Source: Bog-366 sp964501985
Lineage (GTDB): Bacteria > Acidobacteriota > Terriglobia > UBA7540
Length of the DNA: 64,000 nt
NCBI GenBank assembly: GCA_964501985.1
Contig: CAZCVY010000003.1
Span: 11,324 to 75,323 of the forward strand
Direction of reading: 5' to 3'
The position numbers were made by a program, and so were the translations under genes. The notes under the pieces were generated by a model. That model was not told where the DNA came from. It saw only the letters and a program-made list of their open reading frames with translations, and did no database searches. Within the stretch, counting starts at the first letter, position 1, and each line of letters opens with the position of its first letter. Of the stretch, positions 44,195 to 52,018 are shown piece after piece.

Positions 44195-45340
44195 TTAAGG
44201 CTTGGGCTTACGTTGGAGCTCGGCGGGAACGCGCTCGCGATCGAGCGGCGCGAATTCGAACGTCCACTTCACCGGGACGGTCTCTGGAATGTAGCATTCA
44301 TGGTCGTCGCAGGCCTGATAGCGCAGCGACCCTTCGAGGACCATCTCGCCGCGTTCATTGAGCCTGGGTTTCACCTGGGTCTCCGGACCTATGACCACGT
44401 CCTCCGCCAAGCGGACGTGGCCGCGATACACGGGGACCGTTTCTTTGATGACGTCCAGTCGGAGCGTTTCCGGCGGCGGATATCTCACTGGGTCAAATTT
44501 AGCGGCAGCCTCGGTCATCTTCCACTCGATCGCGATGTACCCCTGCACCCCGGGAGCGTAAACGTGCATCTTTGGCATCAGGTCAATGTCCAGGAAGAGG
44601 GCGACCCGCTGGTTTGGATGGACCGTGTTTGTGCTGGCCCACGAAGACAGCCGCAGGTGCTTCGCTTCTACGATTGCAGGTGTCGAACTGCGCGCGTCGC
44701 CGAGCCGCGCGAGGATTTCCATCGTGGGCGTGCGCTCTTTGAAGTCGTCCTCAAAAAACTTGGCGATCACAATACCATTCGGAGCGACCACATAGGTTCC
44801 CGGATGAGGGATGCCGTGCGCCATCGAGTCTGCCGGAACGGTTTCGTTAAAAATCCCGAAAGCGCGAATGATTTTGGAATCGGGGTCGGAAAGCAAAGGA
44901 TAGGTAATGTGCTTTCGGTCGGCAAAGGTCTTGAGCGCGGGCACGCTGTCGTAGCTGATCGCCGCCAACCCGAGACCCTGTTCATGGATCATGTCGAGAT
45001 GCTGTTCCAGCTCGACGAGCTGGGTTTTGCAGAAGGGTCACCAGTCCGCCGAACGGTAAAAGACCAGTAGCGCTCCCTTCGGCCCCATGATGCTCTGCAA
45101 GTTTTGCACTTTACCGTATTGGTCGGGCGCCTCAAACGCCGGCACCGTCGAGCCCACCTCCGGGCCGGTTTTTATTGCCGTTTGTGCCGATGCCATCGCG
45201 CAGGCGGAAAGTAAGATCAGTGCCGGCAGCAGGCGCGAGGACAGGCGTGTCAATCGAAGCGCTTGGAGGCGGGAATCGATCCGACGAGGGAACGATACTG
45301 CCCCCGGTCGATTCACATTCAAATCCTCGCCGATTTTCAT
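44195..45340 (-). CDS. redoxin-domain selenoprotein with DsbD N-terminal-like domain (in-frame UGA read as selenocysteine)
   Basis: Two open frames, 45340-45041 and 45037-44195, are joined in the same frame by a single TGA at 45040-45038. Read through, they give 381 residues. An N-terminal hydrophobic export signal (LLPALILLSACAMASA) leads to a redoxin domain (GSTVPAFEAPDQYGKVQNL, LLVFYRSADW-U-PFCKTQLVE, LAAISYDSVPALKTFADR, PLLSDPDSKIIRAFG). The UGA is codon 101, exactly where the family has the first Cys of W-C-P-x-C. Cys104 is kept, giving a U-x-x-C redox pair. The C-terminal third (FLDIDLMPKMHVYAPGVQGY, LRYQACDDHECYIPETVPV) resembles the DsbD N-terminal domain. A hairpin lies at 45007-45023. 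The first start codon is uncertain, since no strong ribosome site is seen. It acts outside the cytoplasm, probably in thiol or peroxide redox chemistry. Confidence 0.85.
45007..45023 (-). promoter_or_regulatory. candidate SECIS hairpin downstream of the UGA codon
   Basis: On the mRNA strand, CCAGCTC-GTC-GAGCTGG forms a perfect 7-bp stem. It begins 14 bases after the UGA, with its G-containing loop 22-24 bases after it. UGC and GCA further out can extend the stem across an internal loop. Known bacterial SECIS hairpins sit in this distance range and carry a G in the apical loop. Base pairing is seen directly; the role is inferred. Confidence 0.6.
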
Positions 45341-45468
45341 GCGGCATCTCGTAATATTGATGGCAAGACCTCCACGCCGGAGTTTCTCAATCCGCTTGGC
45401 GCCTGATCTTAAGGCCGCGAAACACTCGCGTCAACCTGCAAATAATACCGCTCGTTTGCGGGTCGCGT

Positions 45469-46077
45469 TCACGCCGACTTGACGAAACGCAACGCGACCG
45501 AGTTCATACAATAACGGAGCCCGGTGGGTTGTGGACCGTCGTTGAAAACGTGACCCAGATGAGCGTCGCAGCGGTGGCAGGAAACCGACGTCCGCACCAT
45601 ACCCCAACTCATGTCGGTGGCTTCCTTGATATTCTCTGTGGCGAGGGGCGCCCAAAAGCTGGGCCAGCCGGTACCGGACTCAAACTTCGTTTCGGAGCTG
45701 AATAGCGCGGTATCGCAGCAGATGCAGCGGAAAAGCCCCTTTTCCTGGAGATTCCAGTAGGCGCCTGAGAACGCCATCTCCGTGTCCGCCTTCCGCGTGA
45801 TGTCGAACGAAGAGCGCGAGAGTTGCTTCCGCCATTCCTCGTTGCTCTTGACGATCGTCGGAACCTCGACCACCCCTTGCCGCACTCCTACGTCGGAGAA
45901 TTCCACGATCTGAACCATCTTCGGTTGTCCCGCTGGCGCGGCGCCGGCCTCCACGGCTTGCAGGCTTCGGTAATGCCACACCGCAAGGCCACCCAGCGCC
46001 GAGATTGAGACCCCAATGAATGCCCTTCGCGTTATAGGTTTCGATAATCTGTCTTGTCCTTTATCGGGCATCAGCAT
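45469..46077 (-). CDS. msrB: peptide-methionine (R)-S-oxide reductase, Tat-exported
   Basis: A 202-residue repair enzyme that reduces methionine-R-sulfoxide in proteins. The ATG at 46077 follows GGAGG by five bases. The N-terminus has a twin-arginine-like signal (PITRRAFIGVSISALGGLAV), so it works outside the cytoplasm. The MsrB fold shows KSNEEWRKQLS, CICCDTALFSSETKFESGTG, WPSFW and SCHRCDAHLGHVF, with two CxxC zinc-binding pairs and the catalytic Cys190 in GLRYCMNSVALRF. The same frame stays open to 46446, but that part overlaps repeats and is not coding. The selenoprotein gene follows about 130 bases downstream on the same strand, a sensible partner for extracytoplasmic oxidative repair. 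Confidence 0.93.
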   Translation of the reverse strand: MLMPDKGQDRLSKPITRRAFIGVSISALGGLAVWHYRSLQAVEAGAAPAGQPKMVQIVEFSDVGVRQGVVEVPTIVKSNEEWRKQLSRSSFDITRKADTEMAFSGAYWNLQEKGLFRCICCDTALFSSETKFESGTGWPSFWAPLATENIKEATDMSWGMVRTSVSCHRCDAHLGHVFNDGPQPTGLRYCMNSVALRFVKSA

Positions 46078-46399
46078 TTCAACCTCCACGAATTCGCACT
46101 CTTCAAGGCCTAGCTTGTACAGCCTCCCACCGCCTTCACCTTGATAATACCAGCAGCGGGGCCAGATATTCCCGAGGAGACCGAGGTCAGTGTTAGTTGG
46201 CCCGGGAAGGAGTCGAGCGCAGCTCCGCTCGCCGCGCCAGAAGAAGGCGTAGCGCAAGGTTCCGCTCTCCGGCCTTGCGGCTCTTCCGGCGTGGCGCGCA
46301 TCGATCGGCATGGATTCGGTTCTTCCTCTTGCCCCATGACCCGCCTCACGAAGCAAAAATCCCACGATCGAGAAAGCGTGTCGCGGCTGTCCGCTAGAG
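46078..46399. other. divergent intergenic region between msrB and the GH5-like gene
   Basis: About 320 bases. The strand toward the GH5-like gene ends in a near-consensus promoter at 46400-46427. The region 46190-46300 holds several short inverted repeats (for example GGCCCGGG and CCGCTC/GAGCGG types). I call no gene, although frames on both strands are open. Confidence 0.5.
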
Positions 46400-46427
46400 T
46401 TGACGTCCTTCTTTCTGTTGATATAAT
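46400..46427 (+). promoter_or_regulatory. near-consensus sigma-70 promoter
   Basis: TTGACG (46400-46405) and a perfect TATAAT (46422-46427) with a 16-base spacer. Transcription would begin near 46434 and lead into the GH5-like gene at 46539 with a leader of about 105 bases. A short frame with a signal-peptide-like start (MKHLLNLLAAIGLCLGGFF) begins at 46438 in that leader, out of frame with the gene. Confidence 0.65.
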
Positions 46428-46538
46428 CCCCGCCGCCATGAAACACCTACTCAATCTTCTTGCCGCGATTGGCCTTTGCTTGGGAGGGTTTTTTGAACCT
46501 TCTATCGCAGAATCTCATGACCATACCGAGGACTACAT

Positions 46539-47963
46539 ATGCTTAGCCGTCGATCGTTCCTGGCGATTTCACTTGCCGCACCGTACGGTCTCCTCTCAGC
46601 TCGGGGCAACAACAAGCAGGAGCATCCCCAATTTGTTCGCGTCAGCCCGCGCGATTACCGTTATTTCGAGTTGGCCGATGGCTCGCCCTATATTCCCATC
46701 GGTCTGAATATGATTTCGCCGCCGGAGAGCGCCCGCGATGACGAGGCAGCAGGGCTGAATGCCTTCGAGAACTGGCTCGAGAAGCTCGCCCGCAACGGCG
46801 GCAATTACATCCGCGTGTGGCTTAGCAGCCCGTTTTGGAGTGTCGAGCACGAGAAGTGCGGCGTCTATGACCCCATGAAGGCACGCCGCATCGATCGCTT
46901 GCTGGAGCTATGCCGCCGCTACCATATCCACGTCAAGTTGACCATGGAACACTTTCGCTCCATTGGTGGCGGGCCACAAGCTTGGGCGGATAATCCTCTC
47001 TATAGCATCACTCATAATGGACCGGCCACCTCCATTGCCGATTTCTTTGACGGCGAGGAATCGCGTGCACAATTCCGCAAGAAGGTCCAGTGGTACTCCC
47101 GGCATTATGCGGATGACCCGATCATTTATGGCTGGGAATTGTGGAACGAAATTAACGCCGTGCACGGGGGCGACTTCCTCGCGTGGACAGAAGCGATGCT
47201 GCCTGAACTGCACAAAGCCTTTCCGAAAAACCTGGCCATGCAGAGCCTCGGCAGTTTCGACCGTGACCGAGCCCGCGAATTTTATCGTCCTCTCAGCCTG
47301 ATGCCGGGCAACGATGCGGCCCAAGTGCATCGCTACCTGGACCAGGGCGCCCAGCTGGAAGTCTGCCATGGTCCGGTGGACATCCTTGCTGTTGATGCCA
47401 TCCGTGAGTTACGGAGCTACCATCCGGGGCGCCCCATCATCCTTGCCGAGTCGGGCGCGGTCGAACCTAGCCACTCCGGGCCGTCGCACCTCTATGCCAA
47501 AGACCGGGCAGGCATTATCCTGCACGACATCCTCTTTGCGCCCTTCTTTTCCGGGGCGGCCGGGAGCGGGCAGATTTGGCACTGGGCAGAATATGTGGAC
47601 GCTAACGATCTTTGGTATCACTTCGGCCGCTTTGCCGAAGCCGTGCGGGGCCTCGACCCTCCAGCCGAGGCATTTGAACCCGCCGTGATCGAACATCCGC
47701 GGTTGCGGGTTTACGTTCTAAAGGGTAAGCGCACATGGCTCGCCTGGTGCCGCGATTCGCGCAATGACTGGCGGTCCGAAATCGAGAGAGGCGAGCAGCC
47801 CGAGATGCTTGCGGATATTACCGTGGATTTCGGCAGGGAAGGATCGGGCCGCGTATACGATCCCTGGTCCGGGAAGTGGAGTGCCGCGAATCTTAGCGGG
47901 GGCAAGATACTACTGCCGGAGTTCTCACGGTCCGTGGTGGTTAAACTGGACACCCGGGGATAA
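46539..47963 (+). CDS. Tat-exported glycoside hydrolase, GH5-like (clan GH-A)
   Basis: A 474-residue (beta/alpha)8-barrel enzyme with an N-terminal twin-arginine-like signal (LSRRSFLAISLAA). The barrel shows DGSPYIPIGLNMISPP, GGNYIRVWLSSPFW, the acid/base E204 in YGWELWNEINAV, DILAVDAIRELRSYH and the nucleophile E304 in PIILAESGAVEP, the two-glutamate pattern of clan GH-A retaining glycosidases. A small C-terminal beta domain (GRVYDPWSGKWSAANL) follows, as in some mannanase- or cellulase-like enzymes. The substrate is probably a beta-linked glycan and cannot be narrowed. GAGGA lies about six bases before the ATG. Confidence 0.8.
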   Translation: MLSRRSFLAISLAAPYGLLSARGNNKQEHPQFVRVSPRDYRYFELADGSPYIPIGLNMISPPESARDDEAAGLNAFENWLEKLARNGGNYIRVWLSSPFWSVEHEKCGVYDPMKARRIDRLLELCRRYHIHVKLTMEHFRSIGGGPQAWADNPLYSITHNGPATSIADFFDGEESRAQFRKKVQWYSRHYADDPIIYGWELWNEINAVHGGDFLAWTEAMLPELHKAFPKNLAMQSLGSFDRDRAREFYRPLSLMPGNDAAQVHRYLDQGAQLEVCHGPVDILAVDAIRELRSYHPGRPIILAESGAVEPSHSGPSHLYAKDRAGIILHDILFAPFFSGAAGSGQIWHWAEYVDANDLWYHFGRFAEAVRGLDPPAEAFEPAVIEHPRLRVYVLKGKRTWLAWCRDSRNDWRSEIERGEQPEMLADITVDFGREGSGRVYDPWSGKWSAANLSGGKILLPEFSRSVVVKLDTRG

Positions 47964-48005
47964 AACTCATCCCCATCCATTTGCAGAGGGTGTATTTGCC
48001 ACCCG

Positions 48006-48090
48006 CGCGGACCGCGAGAAATTGTCCGCGCTACGTGCCGCAGTTTTGCTGGCGGCTATCCGCCAGGTGGCGAGGTTAACTCGCCGCTAC
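48006..48090 (-). repeat. two GTAG-headed REP-like hairpins on the minus strand
   Basis: Read on the minus strand, one element ends at 48006 and starts with GTAG at 48034 (stem CGCGGAC ... GTCCGCG). A second starts with GTAG at 48090 (GGCGAG-GTTAA-CTCGCC as read on the plus strand, ending 48069). Between them lies a third hairpin, CTGGCGG-CTAT-CCGCCAG. They occupy the spacer between the GH5-like gene and ileS. Confidence 0.6.
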
Positions 48091-48133
48091 GATTCCGAAC
48101 TGACACCTTGCACTGAAACCTGACACCTACTTC

Positions 48134-48163
48134 TAGACACATTCTCGCACCGCCCTCTATAAT
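48134..48163 (+). promoter_or_regulatory. promoter for ileS
   Basis: TAGACA (48134-48139) and a perfect TATAAT (48158-48163) separated by 18 bases lie 28 bases before the ileS ATG, giving a leader of about 20 bases with the ribosome site GGAGG. Confidence 0.6.
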
Positions 48164-48190
48164 GAAAGTTAACCTCACGACGGAGGACGC

Positions 48191-51037
48191 ATGCAAGATA
48201 GTCAAGAGACCCTGGAACTGAAGCAGACCATCAACCTACCCAAAACCGCATTTTCCATGAAAGCCAATTTGCCGCAGAACGAGCCTAAATGGTTGGCGGC
48301 TTGGACCAAGGAGAATTTGTACTCGCAGATTCGCGAATCGCGGAAGGACGCGCCGGTTTTCACTCTGCACGACGGCCCTCCTTATGCCAACGGGCGCATT
48401 CACTTGGGAACCGCGCTCAACAAGATTTTGAAAGACTTCATCGTGAAGATGAAGACCCTCGAAGGGTTCAACACCCCGTATTTGCCGGGCTGGGACTGCC
48501 ACGGCTTGCCCATTGAGATCAACGTGGACAAGGAACTGGGCGGGCGCAAAGCCCATATGACCACCGTCGAAGTCCGGCGCGAGTGTCGCAAGTTCGCGCA
48601 AAAATTCGTGGACATCCAGCGCCAGGACTTTATGCGACTCGGGGTCTTCGGCGAGTGGGAAAAGCCTTACCTGACAATGGGCTTTGAATACGAAGCGCGC
48701 ATTGCCGAAGCCTTTCTGGCATTCCTCGGCGGTGGCTACGTTTATCGCGGGCGCAAGGCGGTTTACTGGTGCATCTCCTGCAAAACGGCTCTGGCGGAAG
48801 CGGAAGTGGAATACGAAAACGACCGCAGCCCGTCGATCTACGTTCGCTACCCGGTGACATCGGATCCGGCGGCGCTCAATCCGGCCTTGGCGGGCCGCAA
48901 GCTCTGGGTGATCATCTGGACCACCACGCCCTGGACCCTGCCTGCCAGCATGGCCGTGGCGTTTCATCCGGAATTCGAATACGTGGTGGTAGGCGATAAC
49001 GATCTACACGGCGATGCCTACATTGTTGAGAGCCGTCGGTTGGGGCCGGTGGTGGAAGCGACGGGGTTGAACGCTCCCAACATCCTGGCGCACATTCCCG
49101 CCAAGGCTCTGGGGAAAATCGAGGTGCGCCATCCTTTTCTCGATCGCGCTATTGTTCCGGTTATGGCGAATTATGTAACCGCCGAGGATGGCACGGGCAT
49201 CGTGCACACCGCTCCCGGCCATGGCCGCGAGGACTACCTGACCGGCATGCAGTATGGCATCGATATCTATTGCCCGGTGGACGAGTCGGGGAAAATCTTC
49301 GAGGGTTTGCCGGAGTATGTGGGCAAGCGGGTTTTCGACGCCAACGCGCCCATCATCGAATTGCTGAAGGCGCGCGGCGTGCTGATGGGGCCGGCGGGCA
49401 CGCTCGACCACTCCTATCCGCACTGCTGGCGCTGCCATAATCCCATCATCTTCCGCGCGGCCGAGCAGTGGTTCATCGACCTGGATCACAAGGAGCTGCG
49501 CCAGCACGCCCTGGACGAAATCAAAAGGACACGATGGGTTCCCTCGTGGGGTGAAGAGCGCATTTCCAATATGATCGCCGAACGACCCGACTGGTGCATC
49601 TCGCGCCAGCGCGTTTGGGGCGTGCCGATCACCGTCTTCCATTGCGTCGAGTGCAAGAAGCCGATCATGAACGCGAGCCTTTCCCAGCACGCCATTGAGC
49701 TTTTCCGCAAGGAGGGCGCGGACGCCTGGTACGCGCACACGGAGGCTGAGCTGCTGCCGCCCGGCGCGCACTGCCCGGAGTGCAAGGGCACGAATCTGCG
49801 CCGCGAAACCGACATCCTCGACGTCTGGTTTGACTCGGGGTCCAGCCAGTTTGCCGTTCTCGGCCATCGGTCCGATCTGCCCTGGCCTTCTGATATTTAC
49901 CTTGAAGCGGGCGACCAATATCGCGGGTGGTTCCACAGTTCGCTGCTGGTGGCCCTGGGAACGCACGGCGCCGCGCCCTATCGGCAGGTGCTGACGCACG
50001 GCTGGGTGCTCGACGCGCAAGGCCGCGCCATGCACAAATCCCTCGGCAACGTGATTGAGCCGCAGGAGGTCATCAAATCCCACGGGGCGGAGATCCTGCG
50101 CCTGTGGGCGGCGTCGGTGGAGTTTGGCGAGGACGTCTCCATCTCGCCCGACATGCTCACCCGGCTTTCCGAAGCGTATCGCAAACTGCGCAATACTTTC
50201 CGCTATTGCCTGGGCAACCTCTATGATTTCGATCCCGCCAAGGACTGCGTGGAAGCGAGCCAGCTCGATGAGATCGATACGTGGGCACTGGTGCGCACGG
50301 CGGAATTGCTTGAGCGCGCGCAAGCCGCTTACGACGAATACGCGTTTCATAAGGTCTACCGCGGCGTGTATGACTTTGCCACGGTGGACTTGAGCGCGTT
50401 CTATTTCGATATTCTGAAAGACCGTCTCTATACTGCGCCCGCGAGTTCGGTTCGCCGCAGGGCAGCGCAAACCACGCTCTATCGAATCGCCGACGCCCTG
50501 GTCCGCGTAGTGGCGCCACTGCTCAGCTTCACCGCCGACGAGGTTTGGAAACACCTTCCCACTCCGCACTTGCGGGAAAAGAGCGTTCACCTTGCCAAGT
50601 TTGTTCCTGCTGCCGACCTGCGCGGGGGGCTCTCCGCCGAACACTTGCAGCGGCTCGAAAACTGGCCGCGGCTGATCGCTCTGCGCGAGGAAGTGCTGAA
50701 GGCGCTCGAGGTGGCACGCCAGGAGAAGTTCATTGGCGGGTCGCTCGAAGCTCGCGTCGTTCTAAGTGTCGGTCCGGAGCTTCTGCCGCTGGTCGAGCAG
50801 TATCGCGAATTGCTTCGCTATCTTTTTATCGTGTCGCAGGTCGAGGTCAGCCACCAAGCTCTGGAGGGCGCGACCGCTTCGGGACTCGCCGGCCTGAGCG
50901 TGAAAATCGAAAAAGCTGCTGGCCAGAAATGCGATCGATGCTGGAACTTTTCCGAGCAGGTGGGGAAAGATCCTCGCTATCCGACAGTGTGCGAACGGTG
51001 CTCGGCGGCGCTGGAGGAAATCGGGGCGGCAGCTTAG
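48191..51037 (+). CDS. ileS: isoleucine--tRNA ligase
   Basis: A 948-residue class I aminoacyl-tRNA synthetase that charges tRNA-Ile. The HIGH motif reads HLGT at residues 71-74 within PPYANGRIHLGT. The KMSKS motif reads MHKSLGNV near residue 614. The editing domain lies between (IIWTTTPWTLPASMAVAFHP, GTGIVHTAPGHGREDY). WFDSGSSQFAVL and the DWCISRQRVWGVPITVFHC stretch support IleS rather than ValRS or LeuRS. The C-terminus keeps the zinc-finger cysteines (CDRCWNFSEQVG ... CERCSAAL), typical of the bacterial type. GGAGG precedes the ATG. It is followed by lspA, a common bacterial pairing, after a 310-base repeat-bearing spacer. Confidence 0.97.
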   Translation: MQDSQETLELKQTINLPKTAFSMKANLPQNEPKWLAAWTKENLYSQIRESRKDAPVFTLHDGPPYANGRIHLGTALNKILKDFIVKMKTLEGFNTPYLPGWDCHGLPIEINVDKELGGRKAHMTTVEVRRECRKFAQKFVDIQRQDFMRLGVFGEWEKPYLTMGFEYEARIAEAFLAFLGGGYVYRGRKAVYWCISCKTALAEAEVEYENDRSPSIYVRYPVTSDPAALNPALAGRKLWVIIWTTTPWTLPASMAVAFHPEFEYVVVGDNDLHGDAYIVESRRLGPVVEATGLNAPNILAHIPAKALGKIEVRHPFLDRAIVPVMANYVTAEDGTGIVHTAPGHGREDYLTGMQYGIDIYCPVDESGKIFEGLPEYVGKRVFDANAPIIELLKARGVLMGPAGTLDHSYPHCWRCHNPIIFRAAEQWFIDLDHKELRQHALDEIKRTRWVPSWGEERISNMIAERPDWCISRQRVWGVPITVFHCVECKKPIMNASLSQHAIELFRKEGADAWYAHTEAELLPPGAHCPECKGTNLRRETDILDVWFDSGSSQFAVLGHRSDLPWPSDIYLEAGDQYRGWFHSSLLVALGTHGAAPYRQVLTHGWVLDAQGRAMHKSLGNVIEPQEVIKSHGAEILRLWAASVEFGEDVSISPDMLTRLSEAYRKLRNTFRYCLGNLYDFDPAKDCVEASQLDEIDTWALVRTAELLERAQAAYDEYAFHKVYRGVYDFATVDLSAFYFDILKDRLYTAPASSVRRRAAQTTLYRIADALVRVVAPLLSFTADEVWKHLPTPHLREKSVHLAKFVPAADLRGGLSAEHLQRLENWPRLIALREEVLKALEVARQEKFIGGSLEARVVLSVGPELLPLVEQYRELLRYLFIVSQVEVSHQALEGATASGLAGLSVKIEKAAGQKCDRCWNFSEQVGKDPRYPTVCERCSAALEEIGAAA

Positions 51038-51348
51038 TTTTGAGAGAAAAACACTGTCGATTTGTGGGGCCGCGGGCGGTTGTGAACGGAAGAGATTAAC
51101 CACAGAGGCACGGAGGTCACGGAGACCACACAGAATGAACCTTCGGTCAAAGTACAAGGTCCCGTGAGCGCCGGCAGCACCCACTGTTCTCGTTCTCTGT
51201 GATCTCCGTGCCTCTGTGGTGAATTTTCCCTGCGGCTTTCCTAGCGCTTTGGTCGTGACGTCAAAATGGGCGCGGTGAACTGCCGCCATCACGGACACAG
51301 GAATCGAAAATCCAAAATTTAAAATCCAAAATCGATCCCCCCGCGGCC
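51038..51348. other. spacer between ileS and lspA with an inverted repeat
   Basis: No gene. Arms at 51099-51125 and 51195-51221 are inverted copies of ACCACAGAGGCACGGAG plus ten further bases, 27 bases with two mismatches and about 70 bases between. I recognise CACAGAGGCACGGAG-type sequences as frequent intergenic repeats in several high-GC phyla. The last 40 bases before lspA are AT-rich (AAAATCCAAAATTTAAAATC). Confidence 0.65.
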
Positions 51349-51837
51349 ATGAACGCCCGTCGCATTGTCGTCACGCGAATCCTCATGGCGGCGATCGCTG
51401 TGGCCGTCTTTGCGGCCGACCAGGTGAGCAAGTCCATGGTGGAACGCCGCATTCCCAGTGGCGCCGTCGTTTCCGTCGTGCAGGGCTTTTTCAACCTGAC
51501 CAACAGCAAGAACTCCGGGGCGGTGTTCGGCATGTTCTCCCAGACGGCGGTCTGGTGGAAAACGCCGCTGCTGATTGTCATTTCCGCGGTACTGCTGGTT
51601 GCCGTGGTGACCCTGGTGATCAAAACTCAAAACGCGCGATGGGAGCTGAGCATCGGGATGGCGCTGATTCTCGGCGGGGCGCTGTCCAATCTCTTCGACC
51701 GCATGCGCGCGGGCGAGGTCGAGGACTTCCTCGATTTCTACTTCCGCAGCTATCATTGGTACACTTTCAACCTGGCGGACAGCGCCATCGTGGTGGGAAC
51801 GGGATTGGTCATTTTGCAGGTGCTGCTGGGGGAATAG
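51349..51837 (+). CDS. lspA: lipoprotein signal peptidase (signal peptidase II)
   Basis: A 162-residue inner-membrane aspartyl protease that removes signal peptides from prolipoproteins. Four hydrophobic segments are visible. Family motifs are AADQVSKSMVE, FFNLTNSKNSGAVFGMF (usually N..N.GAAFG), GGALSNLFDRM with catalytic D117, and FNLADSAIVVG with catalytic D144. The length is usual for the family. ileS-lspA adjacency supports the call. Confidence 0.95.
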   Translation: MNARRIVVTRILMAAIAVAVFAADQVSKSMVERRIPSGAVVSVVQGFFNLTNSKNSGAVFGMFSQTAVWWKTPLLIVISAVLLVAVVTLVIKTQNARWELSIGMALILGGALSNLFDRMRAGEVEDFLDFYFRSYHWYTFNLADSAIVVGTGLVILQVLLGE

Positions 51838-52018
51838 GTGTCAGGTGCCGGGTGCCAGGTGTCAGGCCGCAAAACTCGGAGTAGAAAGATAGCCGCTGCC
51901 CGGCTTCTCCTGTTTACCCACAGGAACTGAGCTCCGTCAGGCGATCTTAAATGACCCGATGATCCGGTCACCCGATCACCCGATTTCTGACACCTAACAC
52001 CTGACACCTGATACACAC
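51838..52018. repeat. spacer with GTGCCAG/CTGACAC heptamer-like repeats
   Basis: Heptamers such as GTGTCAG, GTGCCGG, GTGCCAG, GTGTCAG begin right after the lspA stop. Their inverted counterparts (CTAACAC, CTGACAC, CTGATAC) end directly before the pseudouridine synthase ATG. The two runs can pair into a long imperfect stem. In the middle, CCGATGATCCGGTCACCCGAT repeats occur near 51956-51984. Confidence 0.6.

Noticed and set aside
45038..45040. TGA taken as an ordinary stop, giving a 100-residue protein and a separate 265-residue protein
   Set aside because: The second frame would start in mid-domain without a ribosome site, and the TGA sits exactly at a redox Cys position in phase with both halves.
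49004..50644. 546-codon minus-strand frame opposite ileS
   Set aside because: Shadow of ileS, whose plus-strand motifs are unambiguous.
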